Positions 46,282 through 55,185 of a stretch of DNA of 64,000 nt are shown here, one piece after another. Where the stretch lies: assembly GCA_021851405.1 (NCBI GenBank), contig JAJZDW010000001.1, positions 1-64,000 on the forward strand, written 5' to 3'. The notes under the pieces were generated by a model, which searched no databases, was not told the origin of the DNA, and saw only the letters and a list, made by a program, of their open reading frames with translations. A program made the position numbers and the translations under genes. Source of the DNA: Pseudomonadota bacterium. Lineage in GTDB: Bacteria > Pseudomonadota > Gammaproteobacteria > Steroidobacterales > Steroidobacteraceae. Within the stretch, counting starts at the first letter, position 1. Every line of letters begins with the position of its first letter.

Positions 46282-47904
46282 GTGGCCGATCCCACCTTGC
46301 AGGAGATACCTTTGAGCGACGGGTTCAGATTCGCCGATCGGCGCAGTTCGAGTGCGTTCTGGCTGGGTGCGCTCGGTGTCGTTATCGGCGTGCTGCTGCA
46401 TCTGCCGGCATTCCTCATGGCGCGCAGCACGCATTATCGAATGGCGGGCATGCCGATGAGTGCCCCGATGCTTTGGGGCATGGCGTGCATCCTGACGGGC
46501 ATCGCAGCGGCGATTTACGGACTGCTGCCCAAACAGCCCGTACTTCAGCGCACCGTGATTCGCGAACACGTCGTGGCTCCGGAGGACGCCCCGCTCAATC
46601 GATGGCATTGGGCGGCCTGCGGAGCGCTCGCGATCGCGCTCGTGGTCGACATCATGAAAGTCAGCTCGCTCGGATTTGTCATTCCAGGTATGCGCAGCGA
46701 GTACGGCCTCAGCGCGGCAGCTGTTTCGCTGCTACCGCTGTCGGCGCTCACCGGTGCGACATTCGGATCATTCCTGTGGGGAACGCTCGCGGATCGCTAC
46801 GGCCGGCGTGCCACGCTCTTGCTTGCCGCAGTCATGTTCATCGGCACCTCGATCTGCGGAGCCATGCCATCATTCGGTTGGAATGTATTCATGTGCTTCC
46901 TGATGGGTGCCGCCGCCGGTGGTCTGCTGCCGGTAGCGTACGCGTTGCTCGCGGAAATCATGCCGACCCGGCATCGCGGGTGGAGCCTCGTGCTCGTCGG
47001 GGGCATCGGTGCGCTCGGCGGATACCTCGCCGCATCGGGGTTCTCCGCGCTGCTGCAACCGCAGTTCGGCTGGCGGATCATGTGGTTCCTCAACCTGCCC
47101 TCGGGCCTACTGCTGATCGCCCTCTCGCCGTTGATACCGGAATCCGCGCGCTTCCTGATCCATATCGGCCGCCCGGACGAAGCCCGTGCGACCTTCAAGC
47201 GTTTCGGCTGCGTGGTGATCACACACACCGAAGCCTGGGACGAGGAGGCCACTGTCGATCATTCGAGCCTGCCTCCCGCCGAGCGACGCTTCCTCGGCAC
47301 GACGGTGGCGCTCACCGTCGCCGGTCTCGCCTGGGGTTTCGTTAATTTCGGGCTCCTGCTGTGGTTACCAGGAGAGCTGATCGCCGCGGGTCGCAACATG
47401 GCGCTCGCCGCCACCTTGATCACCCGCTCGTCGCTCCTTGCCGCCCCAGTCGTCGTCATTGCCGCCGCACTCTATGCGCGCTGGAGCACCAAGGGCGCCC
47501 TGCTGGTCATGACCTTGATCACGGCAGCCGGAGTCATCGCGCTGGTTCTTCAGCACAGCGGGCTCTCAACTGCGAGTAATCCGCTGCTTGCACTGGTGCT
47601 GCTGCTGGTCGGGTCGACCGGCGTCATTTCCGTCTTGCTGCCCTATTCGGCCGAAAGCTACCCGCTGCGCATCCGTGGCCGCGCCACCGGCTGGGTGGCC
47701 GGTTGCAGCAAGGCGGGCGGCCTGATCTGCCAGGGCCTCAGCGCACTGGCTCTGGTTCCGACGCTGCGTGTATCCGCCGCCGTGATTGCCGTGCCAGTGC
47801 TCCTCGCCCTGGTCTTGATTGCCCGCTACGGCCGCGAGACCCGCGGTCGCGACCTGCGTGAACTTGAGTTGTCATCGCCATCACCTCGTGTCAGCCACGA
47901 TTAA
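46282..47904 (+). CDS. MFS transporter, sugar/organic-acid type
   Basis: This protein of about 540 residues is a 12-helix major-facilitator carrier, with two extra N-terminal helices (ALGVVIGVLLHLPAFL and WGMACILTGIAAAIYGLL). The signature GTLADRYGRRATLLLAAV lies between helices 2 and 3 of the carrier core; PESARFLI follows helix 6 and YSAESYPLRIRGRATG lies in the second half. This layout is common in the SV2/aromatic-acid and sugar-porter groups; the substrate is not deducible. Start choice is uncertain: GTG 46282 is longest, while TTG 46312 has AGGAG six bases upstream. It overlaps the convergent GH39 gene by 14 bases. Confidence 0.85.
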   Translation: MADPTLQEIPLSDGFRFADRRSSSAFWLGALGVVIGVLLHLPAFLMARSTHYRMAGMPMSAPMLWGMACILTGIAAAIYGLLPKQPVLQRTVIREHVVAPEDAPLNRWHWAACGALAIALVVDIMKVSSLGFVIPGMRSEYGLSAAAVSLLPLSALTGATFGSFLWGTLADRYGRRATLLLAAVMFIGTSICGAMPSFGWNVFMCFLMGAAAGGLLPVAYALLAEIMPTRHRGWSLVLVGGIGALGGYLAASGFSALLQPQFGWRIMWFLNLPSGLLLIALSPLIPESARFLIHIGRPDEARATFKRFGCVVITHTEAWDEEATVDHSSLPPAERRFLGTTVALTVAGLAWGFVNFGLLLWLPGELIAAGRNMALAATLITRSSLLAAPVVVIAAALYARWSTKGALLVMTLITAAGVIALVLQHSGLSTASNPLLALVLLLVGSTGVISVLLPYSAESYPLRIRGRATGWVAGCSKAGGLICQGLSALALVPTLRVSAAVIAVPVLLALVLIARYGRETRGRDLRELELSSPSPRVSHD

Positions 47905-49495
47905 GCAGCAGCAAAGCCAAACCGTGCTGAGGCACTCTCACTGCAATGTGCCCGTTCTTGAGCCGGATCGGACTCGGCGGCGCTAACCGGCCGGCCGCGC
48001 GAAGCACGGCGATCTGCGCCCGCGTCGGCCAGCGCGGCCGGCCCATCTCATCAAACGCGCGCAGCGCATTACTGTGTCGATCATCAACCCGCCAAAGGTA
48101 GCCACGGGCGCCCGGCGGGAAATCCCGCACGCTGATGTCGAACAGTCGATGGGCGCGATGTGCCGGTGGAGGCGTGTAATGCGGACCGGAGCCATCGGGC
48201 GGCGAATAGTCCCACAACGCCAGGACCAGCGAACCATTGCGCTTCCGTGTAATCAGGGCCGAACGAACCTTCGGCTCCAGCCGCTCGTGGCCGAGTTTGT
48301 GCAGCAACACGAATCCATTGAATGACGCCTTCGGGATGTCGTCTTCGGCAATCAGACCGAATCCGCCGTAGAACGGTTTGCGCACCACCCCGCCTTCCTC
48401 GAATACATCGGAGAATGTCCAATAGCTCATCGAGTGCACCAGTCCGTCGCACTGACGAATCGTACTCGCCATCCAAGGCCCCATGTAGGGCGTGTCGGTG
48501 ACGTCCGGCTCATTGCTATAGCTGGCGTTGAACTCCGAGAGAATGAGCGGCAGATGGGGATACGGTGAGCGCGCAATTTCGTTGTGCACCTTACGGACCG
48601 CACGGCATACCATCGTGCGTCGACTGACGCGCTCCTCTTTGCCGAAAACGTGCTGCGCAGTATCGTTGCCGTAGACATGTGTACTGACGAAGTCGATCGG
48701 CGCATGCACTTTCGCCACGTGGCGTAAAAACGCCGTAATCCACGCGGCCTGCGCAGTTGCCGGACCGCCCACGCGCAATCGGCTGTTAACGCTCTTCAGC
48801 GTGCGCGCAGTATCGTCATATAATTTGAAATATGTGCTCTGTTTGGGGACGCCTCCCCAGAAGCTCAGATTCGGCTCGTTCCAGACTTCAAAATACCATT
48901 TCGATACTTCAGTAATCCCATAGTGTTTGATGAAATGGCGCGCAAGTGCTCTCACCATGTCATCCCACGCGGCGTAGCTGCGTGGTGGTGAAACATTTGG
49001 GTGATACCAAAAGCTCTGTCGCATCTTCGGGTTGCTGGCCAACGAAGTCGGCATGAAATCCAGCTCTACGTACGGTCGCACGCCGTGCGCGAGAAGCGCA
49101 TTTTCAATCTGATCAACATAGGAGAAATTGTACGGCGCAGTAGCCGGCTTAACGTTCGGGTTTCGGGCATAACGGTCATAGAACACCGCCGGGTGCCCAT
49201 CCGCGAGTCCGACATGATCGTCGAGAAGGCCATGAAATCGCACGTAGCGAATGCCGGTCGCAGCTTTCATCGTGGCGAGATCGCGCTGATAGTTCGCGCG
49301 CAGAACAAGCACCGCCCTGCCGGAGCCGAACATGTGTTCCCAGAAATGCGGAAAGCGCTGCCCCCGCGCGTGCGCATCGATACGCAATGTCTCCCGCGAC
49401 GGATCTGGCCGGCGAGTCGCTGCCGGCACGCGAGCGCTGGCACAACCCCAATATGCCGCTATGAAAAGCAGTAGCGATAGAACCGTGCGCTTCAT
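47891..49495 (-). CDS. Secreted GH39-family glycoside hydrolase
   Basis: The 534-residue enzyme has an N-terminal signal sequence (VLSLLLFIAAYWGCASA). Its (beta/alpha)8 barrel carries the GH39 acid/base Glu207 in EVWNEPN and the nucleophile Glu321 in LILSEFNAS. A beta-sandwich domain follows. GH39 enzymes are beta-xylosidases, alpha-L-iduronidases and related exo-glycosidases. Export means the sugar is released in the periplasm or outside. It lies at the downstream end of the ABC-importer gene set in the same direction, 77 bases after the ATPase gene stop. Confidence 0.87.
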   Translation of the reverse strand: MKRTVLSLLLFIAAYWGCASARVPAATRRPDPSRETLRIDAHARGQRFPHFWEHMFGSGRAVLVLRANYQRDLATMKAATGIRYVRFHGLLDDHVGLADGHPAVFYDRYARNPNVKPATAPYNFSYVDQIENALLAHGVRPYVELDFMPTSLASNPKMRQSFWYHPNVSPPRSYAAWDDMVRALARHFIKHYGITEVSKWYFEVWNEPNLSFWGGVPKQSTYFKLYDDTARTLKSVNSRLRVGGPATAQAAWITAFLRHVAKVHAPIDFVSTHVYGNDTAQHVFGKEERVSRRTMVCRAVRKVHNEIARSPYPHLPLILSEFNASYSNEPDVTDTPYMGPWMASTIRQCDGLVHSMSYWTFSDVFEEGGVVRKPFYGGFGLIAEDDIPKASFNGFVLLHKLGHERLEPKVRSALITRKRNGSLVLALWDYSPPDGSGPHYTPPPAHRAHRLFDISVRDFPPGARGYLWRVDDRHSNALRAFDEMGRPRWPTRAQIAVLRAAGRLAPPSPIRLKNGHIAVRVPQHGLALLLLNRG

Positions 49496-49572
49496 GAAAA
49501 TCCCTCCGCGACGTCGGACCAAGAACGATGCCGATCTATTTAGCGATACCATAAATGCCAATGCTCGCGTGT

Positions 49573-50607
49573 TCATCGTTGCACTTTAACGCGTGCTCCA
49601 GTTGTTTTGTGGAATGCGTAAAGGTCCGCTCGCCCGAACCACAAACGAAGCTCCTCATCCTGCCGGAGCGCAGCATCGGGCGGAACTCGGGCAATGAGGC
49701 GCGCGCCATTGTGAATGATCTCGATCTGCCACACTCCGCCCAAAGACTCAATGCACTCTATTCTGCCGGACACGGACAGATCATCCGCTGCATGCTGCTG
49801 CAGCATCAGCCGCTCGGGCCGAACCCCGTACTCTACGTTCTGCAGATCCATTGCGCTCGTGCCAAGAATTTCGCTGCTGAGGAAATTCATCGGCGGCCAG
49901 CCAACGAACGCCGCGACAAAGCGATTCAGCGGGTTTCCATAAATTTCCTGCGGCGTATCGACTTGCTGAACCTTTCCCGCCGACAGCACCACCACCCGCT
50001 CACCCAAGGAGAGCGCCTCAGATTGGTCGTGCGTCACATAAACCATCGTCATACCAAGAGATTTATGCAAAGCCATCAGCTCACGGCGCATCTCCGAGCG
50101 CAACGGAACGTCGAGGCTGGACAGCGGCTCATCAAGCAAGAACACCTCTGGATCGCGCAACATAGCGCGTCCGAGCGCGGTTCGCTGTCTTTGTCCTCCG
50201 GAGAGCTCGCGCGGATATCGGCCGAGCAGCGCCTCCAACCCCAACCGCACAGCCGTGCGGCGCACTCGCGTCTCCACCACCGACCGTGCAACGCGTCGCG
50301 CGCGCAATCCGAACGCAAGGTTCTGATAGACCGTCATGTGGGGGTAGAGTGCGTGATTCTGAAACACCATCGCAATGCGCCGCTGCTGCGGCTGCAGGTC
50401 ATTGACGCGCCGACCACCGATGAATATGTCCCCGGACGTGATTTCCTCCAACCCAGCGATGCTGCGCAATAAGGTCGATTTCCCACAACCCGAAGGACCC
50501 ACAACTGAAATCAGCTCCCCGTGGTGAGCGATGAGATTAATGTCGTGCAGCACCGTCTGGCGACCACCGATGACCTTGTACACGTGACTGAGTTCCAGGC
50601 TGGCCAT
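49573..50607 (-). CDS. Sugar ABC importer ATPase (MalK/UgpC type)
   Basis: The 344-residue ATPase has Walker A GPSGCGKST, signature LSGGQRQRTALGRAML, Walker B VFLLDEPLSSLD and the switch histidine VTHDQSEALSLG. A C-terminal TOBE-like regulatory domain (YGVRPERLMLQQ) is typical of carbohydrate importers. It follows the second permease by one base. It powers uptake through the two permeases encoded upstream. Confidence 0.93.
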   Translation of the reverse strand: MASLELSHVYKVIGGRQTVLHDINLIAHHGELISVVGPSGCGKSTLLRSIAGLEEITSGDIFIGGRRVNDLQPQQRRIAMVFQNHALYPHMTVYQNLAFGLRARRVARSVVETRVRRTAVRLGLEALLGRYPRELSGGQRQRTALGRAMLRDPEVFLLDEPLSSLDVPLRSEMRRELMALHKSLGMTMVYVTHDQSEALSLGERVVVLSAGKVQQVDTPQEIYGNPLNRFVAAFVGWPPMNFLSSEILGTSAMDLQNVEYGVRPERLMLQQHAADDLSVSGRIECIESLGGVWQIEIIHNGARLIARVPPDAALRQDEELRLWFGRADLYAFHKTTGARVKVQR

Positions 50608-50608
50608 T

Positions 50609-51436
50609 TCAGTCAGCCAAGCTTCCGGCAACTACCGAGCGCAGATAGTAGCGTTGCGAAGCAACAAATATCGCCATCATGGGCAGAATCGTCACCGTTG
50701 CTCCGGCCGCCATCAAGCCGATTTCCTGATAGTGCTCTCGGTCAATCGACGCCAGAGCCACCGGCAAGGTTTGCATGCTGGCTTTCTGCATTGCGATCAT
50801 TGGCCACATGAAATCATTCCAGCTCACGACGAACGTTAATACTGCGAGCGCCGCCAGCATGGGCGCCATCATTGGCACCACCACATAGAAGAATGTTTGC
50901 CATTCTCCAGCTCCATCCATCCGCGCAGCGTCTAGAATTTCTGCCGGGATGCCCCGCATGTATGCCTGAATGAGAACGATACTGACCGGGTTTGCCGCTG
51001 CTGGAAGTATGAGGGCGGCATAATGATTGATCAGGTGTACTTCCCTGAACATTTCAAATAGCGGGAGCACCAGCGCTTGGCTTGGAATCAAGACGGCGAA
51101 TAGCACGATCCACGAAATGATTCGCCGCCCGCGAAACCGCACTTGCGCTAGCGCGTACCCCGCCAACCCGGCAACGAATGTCGACAAAACCGTGGTTGCG
51201 ACCGCCACGATTAAAGAATTTAGAAAATAATGGCCCAGCATCTCGCGCTGGATGATGTTCACGATGTTGTGCAGCGTCGGATGCCTCGGCCATAGCGGCG
51301 GCGTTCCCGCCGATTGCTCTGGCGAGCGCATGAAGGCAATGGACGTGACCCACAGTAGGGGAAACAGCGTCAGTATCGCCAAGATTGACAGAGAGCCGTA
51401 GAGGAACGTACGCACGGCCAAGGCTTTTATCCTCAC
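50609..51436 (-). CDS. Sugar ABC importer permease (MalG type)
   Basis: This 275-residue protein has six predicted membrane helices, beginning FLYGSLSILAILTLFPLLWV. The EAA loop lies around EILDAARMDGAGEWQTFFYV, which docks on the ATPase. The size and loop make it the second permease of a CUT1-type importer. The start lies one base after the preceding permease stop. Confidence 0.93.
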   Translation of the reverse strand: MRIKALAVRTFLYGSLSILAILTLFPLLWVTSIAFMRSPEQSAGTPPLWPRHPTLHNIVNIIQREMLGHYFLNSLIVAVATTVLSTFVAGLAGYALAQVRFRGRRIISWIVLFAVLIPSQALVLPLFEMFREVHLINHYAALILPAAANPVSIVLIQAYMRGIPAEILDAARMDGAGEWQTFFYVVVPMMAPMLAALAVLTFVVSWNDFMWPMIAMQKASMQTLPVALASIDREHYQEIGLMAAGATVTILPMMAIFVASQRYYLRSVVAGSLAD

Positions 51437-51437
51437 G

Positions 51438-52313
51438 TCAGCCTTCCCGCCAGGACGTCTTGGTATGACGCTGCAGCCACACGAACAACCACATGATGAC
51501 CGTTAAAATCATGGCGAGCGCACTGGCGACTCCCCAGCGCCACCAGCGAAATCCGCGATCGTACATGAGCAAGAGAAGACTCATGGTGCTCCCCATCGGC
51601 CCGCCTTGAGTCAAGACATACGGTTCGGCAAACAGTTGCCAGTAACCCGCTACGTCAAGGAGCGCCAGCAGTCCGAGGGTTGGCGCGAGAATCGGTACCG
51701 TGATGCTAAGCAGCTGCTGCCTGACGCCTGCTCCCTCGATTCGCGCAATGTCGTATAGCTCTTCTGGGATTTCCCGGCGCGCCGCCGCGAGGATGATCAT
51801 GCCGTAGCCGAAGCCCTTCCATACCACCACTACGGTGATCGCGATGACCGCGAGCGTAGGTGATCCGAGCCAATTCAGAGCAGGCAGATCTACGGCGACG
51901 AGCAAGTGATTAATAAGTCCGTAGTGCGTGTTGAGTAGATACCGCCAACTGATTGCTACCGCCACCGTCGAACAGACGACGGGCAGAAAGAATGCCGTCC
52001 GGAACAGCCCACGCCAACGTGGCGCAATAGACTCAATCATCAGGGCGCAAATCAGAGAGAGCGCGAGGGTCGCCGGGACCCCGGCAAGTACTACGGTCAA
52101 CGTTGTTTCCAGAGCCTGCCACGCCGCCTGATCGTGAAAGAGGTGAACATAATTTGCGCCGCCGATGAAGTGGAGATTGGCACTACTGGCGAGGACGTAG
52201 ATATCGAAATTCGTCATGCTGAGCCCAAGCACCCCGAGAAACGGAATGAGGACGAACAGCGCGATGAGCGCCAGCGCCGGCAGAACGAACAATGGACCGC
52301 TTATCGATTTCAT
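51438..52313 (-). CDS. Sugar ABC importer permease (MalF type)
   Basis: This 291-residue protein has six membrane helices starting LFVLPALALIALFVLIPFLG. Its EAA loop is EELYDIARIEGAGVRQQLLS, and WQLFAEPYVLTQGGPMGST is a common CUT1 periplasmic/loop block. It pairs with the next permease. Its start overlaps the solute-binding protein stop by 4 bases, so the two are coupled. Confidence 0.93.
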   Translation of the reverse strand: MKSISGPLFVLPALALIALFVLIPFLGVLGLSMTNFDIYVLASSANLHFIGGANYVHLFHDQAAWQALETTLTVVLAGVPATLALSLICALMIESIAPRWRGLFRTAFFLPVVCSTVAVAISWRYLLNTHYGLINHLLVAVDLPALNWLGSPTLAVIAITVVVVWKGFGYGMIILAAARREIPEELYDIARIEGAGVRQQLLSITVPILAPTLGLLALLDVAGYWQLFAEPYVLTQGGPMGSTMSLLLLMYDRGFRWWRWGVASALAMILTVIMWLFVWLQRHTKTSWREG

Positions 52314-53614
52314 GGGGCCGACATGCCTGAGCGGATGGGGGCTTGAGTCTTATCTTTCGCCATGATTTGGCGCCGGGCGGCCAGCCAATTATTTACCTTT
52401 CTGTCGAGATTGCGGGTTGCCGCGCGAACCGACTGCCCTCCGATGATCACCTGTTCCGCGGCCCGCCGCATGCCGTCCATGATTTCATCCCACTCCGGGA
52501 TCGCCTCAAAGGAGCTCACGTGTTCAAGTTGACGTCGGAACGCCCGCAACTTGACGTCGCCGGCCAACGGTGGCAGCGCCCACGGCCCGCGTCGCGCGGG
52601 CAGATCACCAGTAAGTTTGTACAGATATATCTGTTGTCGATTCTCCAACATGTAGCGAATGAATGCTGTGGCGAGCCTCTTGCGTGTCGAGGTCCGGAAG
52701 ATAACGAAATCCGAACCCCCAATCAGAGAGGCCCCCGGTCCGTGCGGACCTGGCATGGGCGCCGTCATCCACAGACCTTCGTCCTTGGGGGGAAGTAGAC
52801 GGCGAAATTCTCCGATATTCCATGGCCCAGAGACATAAAACACGAAGTCGCCGCGTGCCATCTGCCACCACAAATTGATCAGCTGGTGATCGGCGATGGG
52901 AGGCGCCAGACCCTGTGTGAACAGATTCTTGTAGAATGTCAGTGCGGCGCGAAATTCGGGATTGTCGAAATTTCCGTAGCGAGCGTCATCTCGCAACACA
53001 GGCGTCTGCTGCTGCAGCGCGAGCACCTCGAGAAATGCATATTCGTTGATTGGCGCAAGCAGCGGATACTGGCCTCGCTTGAGGACGCGCCGTACCGCTT
53101 GCATTTGCTTCAACCAATCAGTCCAGGTTCTCGCGGGGCGCGCAAACCCCGCTCGGCGTAGGATGTCGGGCCGATAGAAGAGCAGTCGAGTATCGACGTA
53201 CCAGGGTGTTCCGTAGTATTTCCCGTGGAAGCGGGTCACATTGAGCGCCCCCGGGAAAAAATCGGGAGCGACCGGCGGCTGGGCAATCACTGCATGTAAA
53301 GTGACGAGCGTCGCAAGGTCAGTATTCCCCACCTGGGCGATATCTGGCGGGTCACCTGCCGCGACTGCGGAGACCAAACGCACTTGGGCGGAGCTCCATG
53401 CGAGATTTTCGACACAGACACGCGCTCGTTCGTGCTTCCGTTCGAAGTTCGCCGCCATCCGCTGCAACGCGTCGGCTTCTGAACCCATCGCCCAGACGTG
53501 CAGTCCACATGCTGCCCTTGTGCACCCTCCTAGTATCCCGGCTGCTACCACCAAGCAGAATATCGCGGCAAGTTTTCGGAGACTAACGGTCACGATCTGC
53601 AGGGATGTGTGCAT
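52310..53614 (-). CDS. Extracellular sugar-binding lipoprotein of the ABC importer
   Basis: This 434-residue protein starts at an ATG (53614) and has a lipoprotein signal ending GILGGC, with the lipidated cysteine at residue 31. The mature part is a family 1 solute-binding protein (LHVWAMGSEADALQRMAANF, GDPPDIAQVGNTDLATL, YGTPWYVDTRLLFYR). It captures an oligosaccharide and delivers it to the permeases. An upstream start at 53662 is in frame but makes the signal atypical. This is the first gene of the importer operon; the fold does not tell the sugar. Confidence 0.88.
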   Translation of the reverse strand: MHTSLQIVTVSLRKLAAIFCLVVAAGILGGCTRAACGLHVWAMGSEADALQRMAANFERKHERARVCVENLAWSSAQVRLVSAVAAGDPPDIAQVGNTDLATLVTLHAVIAQPPVAPDFFPGALNVTRFHGKYYGTPWYVDTRLLFYRPDILRRAGFARPARTWTDWLKQMQAVRRVLKRGQYPLLAPINEYAFLEVLALQQQTPVLRDDARYGNFDNPEFRAALTFYKNLFTQGLAPPIADHQLINLWWQMARGDFVFYVSGPWNIGEFRRLLPPKDEGLWMTAPMPGPHGPGASLIGGSDFVIFRTSTRKRLATAFIRYMLENRQQIYLYKLTGDLPARRGPWALPPLAGDVKLRAFRRQLEHVSSFEAIPEWDEIMDGMRRAAEQVIIGGQSVRAATRNLDRKVNNWLAARRQIMAKDKTQAPIRSGMSAP

Positions 53615-53920
53615 CTCATCGCAGGTGCAACTGTCACGCGCTCCTGTTCGGCGTCGACGCACCTACTTGCCGACCGCGTGGGCCACTTTAATGTGCTCGC
53701 ATTCCGCTCGATACGTGTCGCAGCATTGCACACCTCACAGTACGCGTTCTTGCCTGCAGAGTGGCGTGCTCGATTCCCGGACTGGGTGTGCCCCATTCTG
53801 CACATGGAATCGCGGCGCGAGTATTGGCATGATCGCCAAAACATTCACTCGCGTAAGCCGGCGCTATACCGTTTGATCCGCGGCAATAGCTAAAGGCATC
53901 GGCGTCATTGCATTTGTCGC
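53615..53920. other. Intergenic region before the ABC importer operon
   Basis: About 306 bases separate the importer operon from the lacI-type gene, both on the minus strand. The operon promoter should lie here. I find no convincing -35/-10 pair and no copy of the ATGTAAACGTTTACAT palindrome found before the TonB receptor gene. No coding frame with family features is present. Confidence 0.5.
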
Positions 53921-54979
53921 TCACTTAGATCGACTCCGCGCATCGTTACGCTCCTTGTCCGGTGCGTCATGCGACACTGTCGACCCGCGGACAACCAGCC
54001 GAGTCGGCAGCGCCTGAGCGTGCGGTCCGGGAGGTAGCGGAGACTTCTCTTTACGGTTGATCGCGGCGACCAGCCACTCAAAGGCCTCAACGCCCTGCTG
54101 CGCCACTGGCGGACGCACCGTCGTCAGTGGCGGCGCTGTGAAACGCGCGATTGGAATGTCGTCGAAGCCTGCGACTGCGATTTCTCGCGGAACATTGATA
54201 TCAGCGCCGATCAGTACCTCGAGGCAGCCGACGGCCATGTTGTCGTTTGCCGCAAAAATCGCGCGCGGCAATTTCGCGCGCTTAGCAATGCGCAAACCTG
54301 CCGCGCGCCCAGCCTCTTCTGAGTAATCTCCAGCGATATCGCGTTCCACTACCAATCCTAGTTGGCGCGCTGCCGCATGGAATCCTCGCGCCCGCTCCAC
54401 TGCGTCGAAATTGTCGGTGGGTCCCGCGATGTGTACGACTTCTTTATAACCGAGCGCCGCGAAGTGTTTCGCTACCTGCCGCGCTCCCCCTGCGTTATCA
54501 ATCGTGATCACCGGCGTGCCTCGGAGAGGCCCCGGCGCATTGAGTAGTACGGTGGGCACCGTCAAGGGCAGTTCAGCGAGACTGGTTTGCGCGTCGATGA
54601 ACGGCGCCATAAGAATGATGCCGTCGACCTGCCCGTGAATCAACGCGATGACTTTTTGCGCCTCTGCCAAGCGCCCATGTAGACTTGCAACCAGAAGACT
54701 CTGTCCGTGCGCGTACGCGCACTGATCGAGTTCCCTGATCAATTCCGAAAAGAATGCACCATGCATGTCCGGCAGCAGTACCGCAATCGTGCGAGTTCTG
54801 CCGGTGATCAGAGCGCGCGCAGCGGCGTGTGGAACGTAGTTGAGCTCACGAGCGGCGCGCAAAACGGCCTGACGCGCCGACTCCGTGACTCCGCCAGAGC
54901 TGTTCATGACTCTGGAGACTGTTGCGGTCGACACTCCGGCGAATTTCGCTACATCCCTAATGCTGATAGCCAACTTCAT
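53921..54979 (-). CDS. LacI-family transcriptional repressor
   Basis: The 352-residue regulator has the LacI helix-turn-helix (SIRDVAKFAGVSTATVSRVM) and hinge helix region. A periplasmic-binding-protein-like ligand domain follows, with TIAVLLPDMHGAFFSELIRE and TVLLNAPGPLRGTPVITIDN. Such regulators release their operator on binding a sugar. Its gene lies between the importer operon and the halogenase/TonB receptor pair, so it likely controls both. A perfect 16-bp LacI-type palindrome stands in the receptor promoter at 59966-59981. Confidence 0.93.
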   Translation of the reverse strand: MKLAISIRDVAKFAGVSTATVSRVMNSSGGVTESARQAVLRAARELNYVPHAAARALITGRTRTIAVLLPDMHGAFFSELIRELDQCAYAHGQSLLVASLHGRLAEAQKVIALIHGQVDGIILMAPFIDAQTSLAELPLTVPTVLLNAPGPLRGTPVITIDNAGGARQVAKHFAALGYKEVVHIAGPTDNFDAVERARGFHAAARQLGLVVERDIAGDYSEEAGRAAGLRIAKRAKLPRAIFAANDNMAVGCLEVLIGADINVPREIAVAGFDDIPIARFTAPPLTTVRPPVAQQGVEAFEWLVAAINRKEKSPLPPGPHAQALPTRLVVRGSTVSHDAPDKERNDARSRSK

Positions 54980-55185
54980 ATCCCTTGGATCAAACAGGCG
55001 GATCGGTACGATAGATCAGTCCGATGCGACGTCAAGCATCGCATCCCTTTGACACGCCTTAAATCGATACACAAGTCGCGCCGTGCGCGCAGTCGAAGGC
55101 CCATGACGGAAATGAATCGTTGCAGCGAATTCTTTGTGTGCGGGGAATTACCAAGAGCGATGTGCCAAAACTGCGACATTCGCAC

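Noticed and set aside
53609-53893. A 94-codon frame in the gap before the importer operon
   Set aside because: It overlaps the upstream gene's 5' end, lacks a ribosome site and has no recognisable motif.
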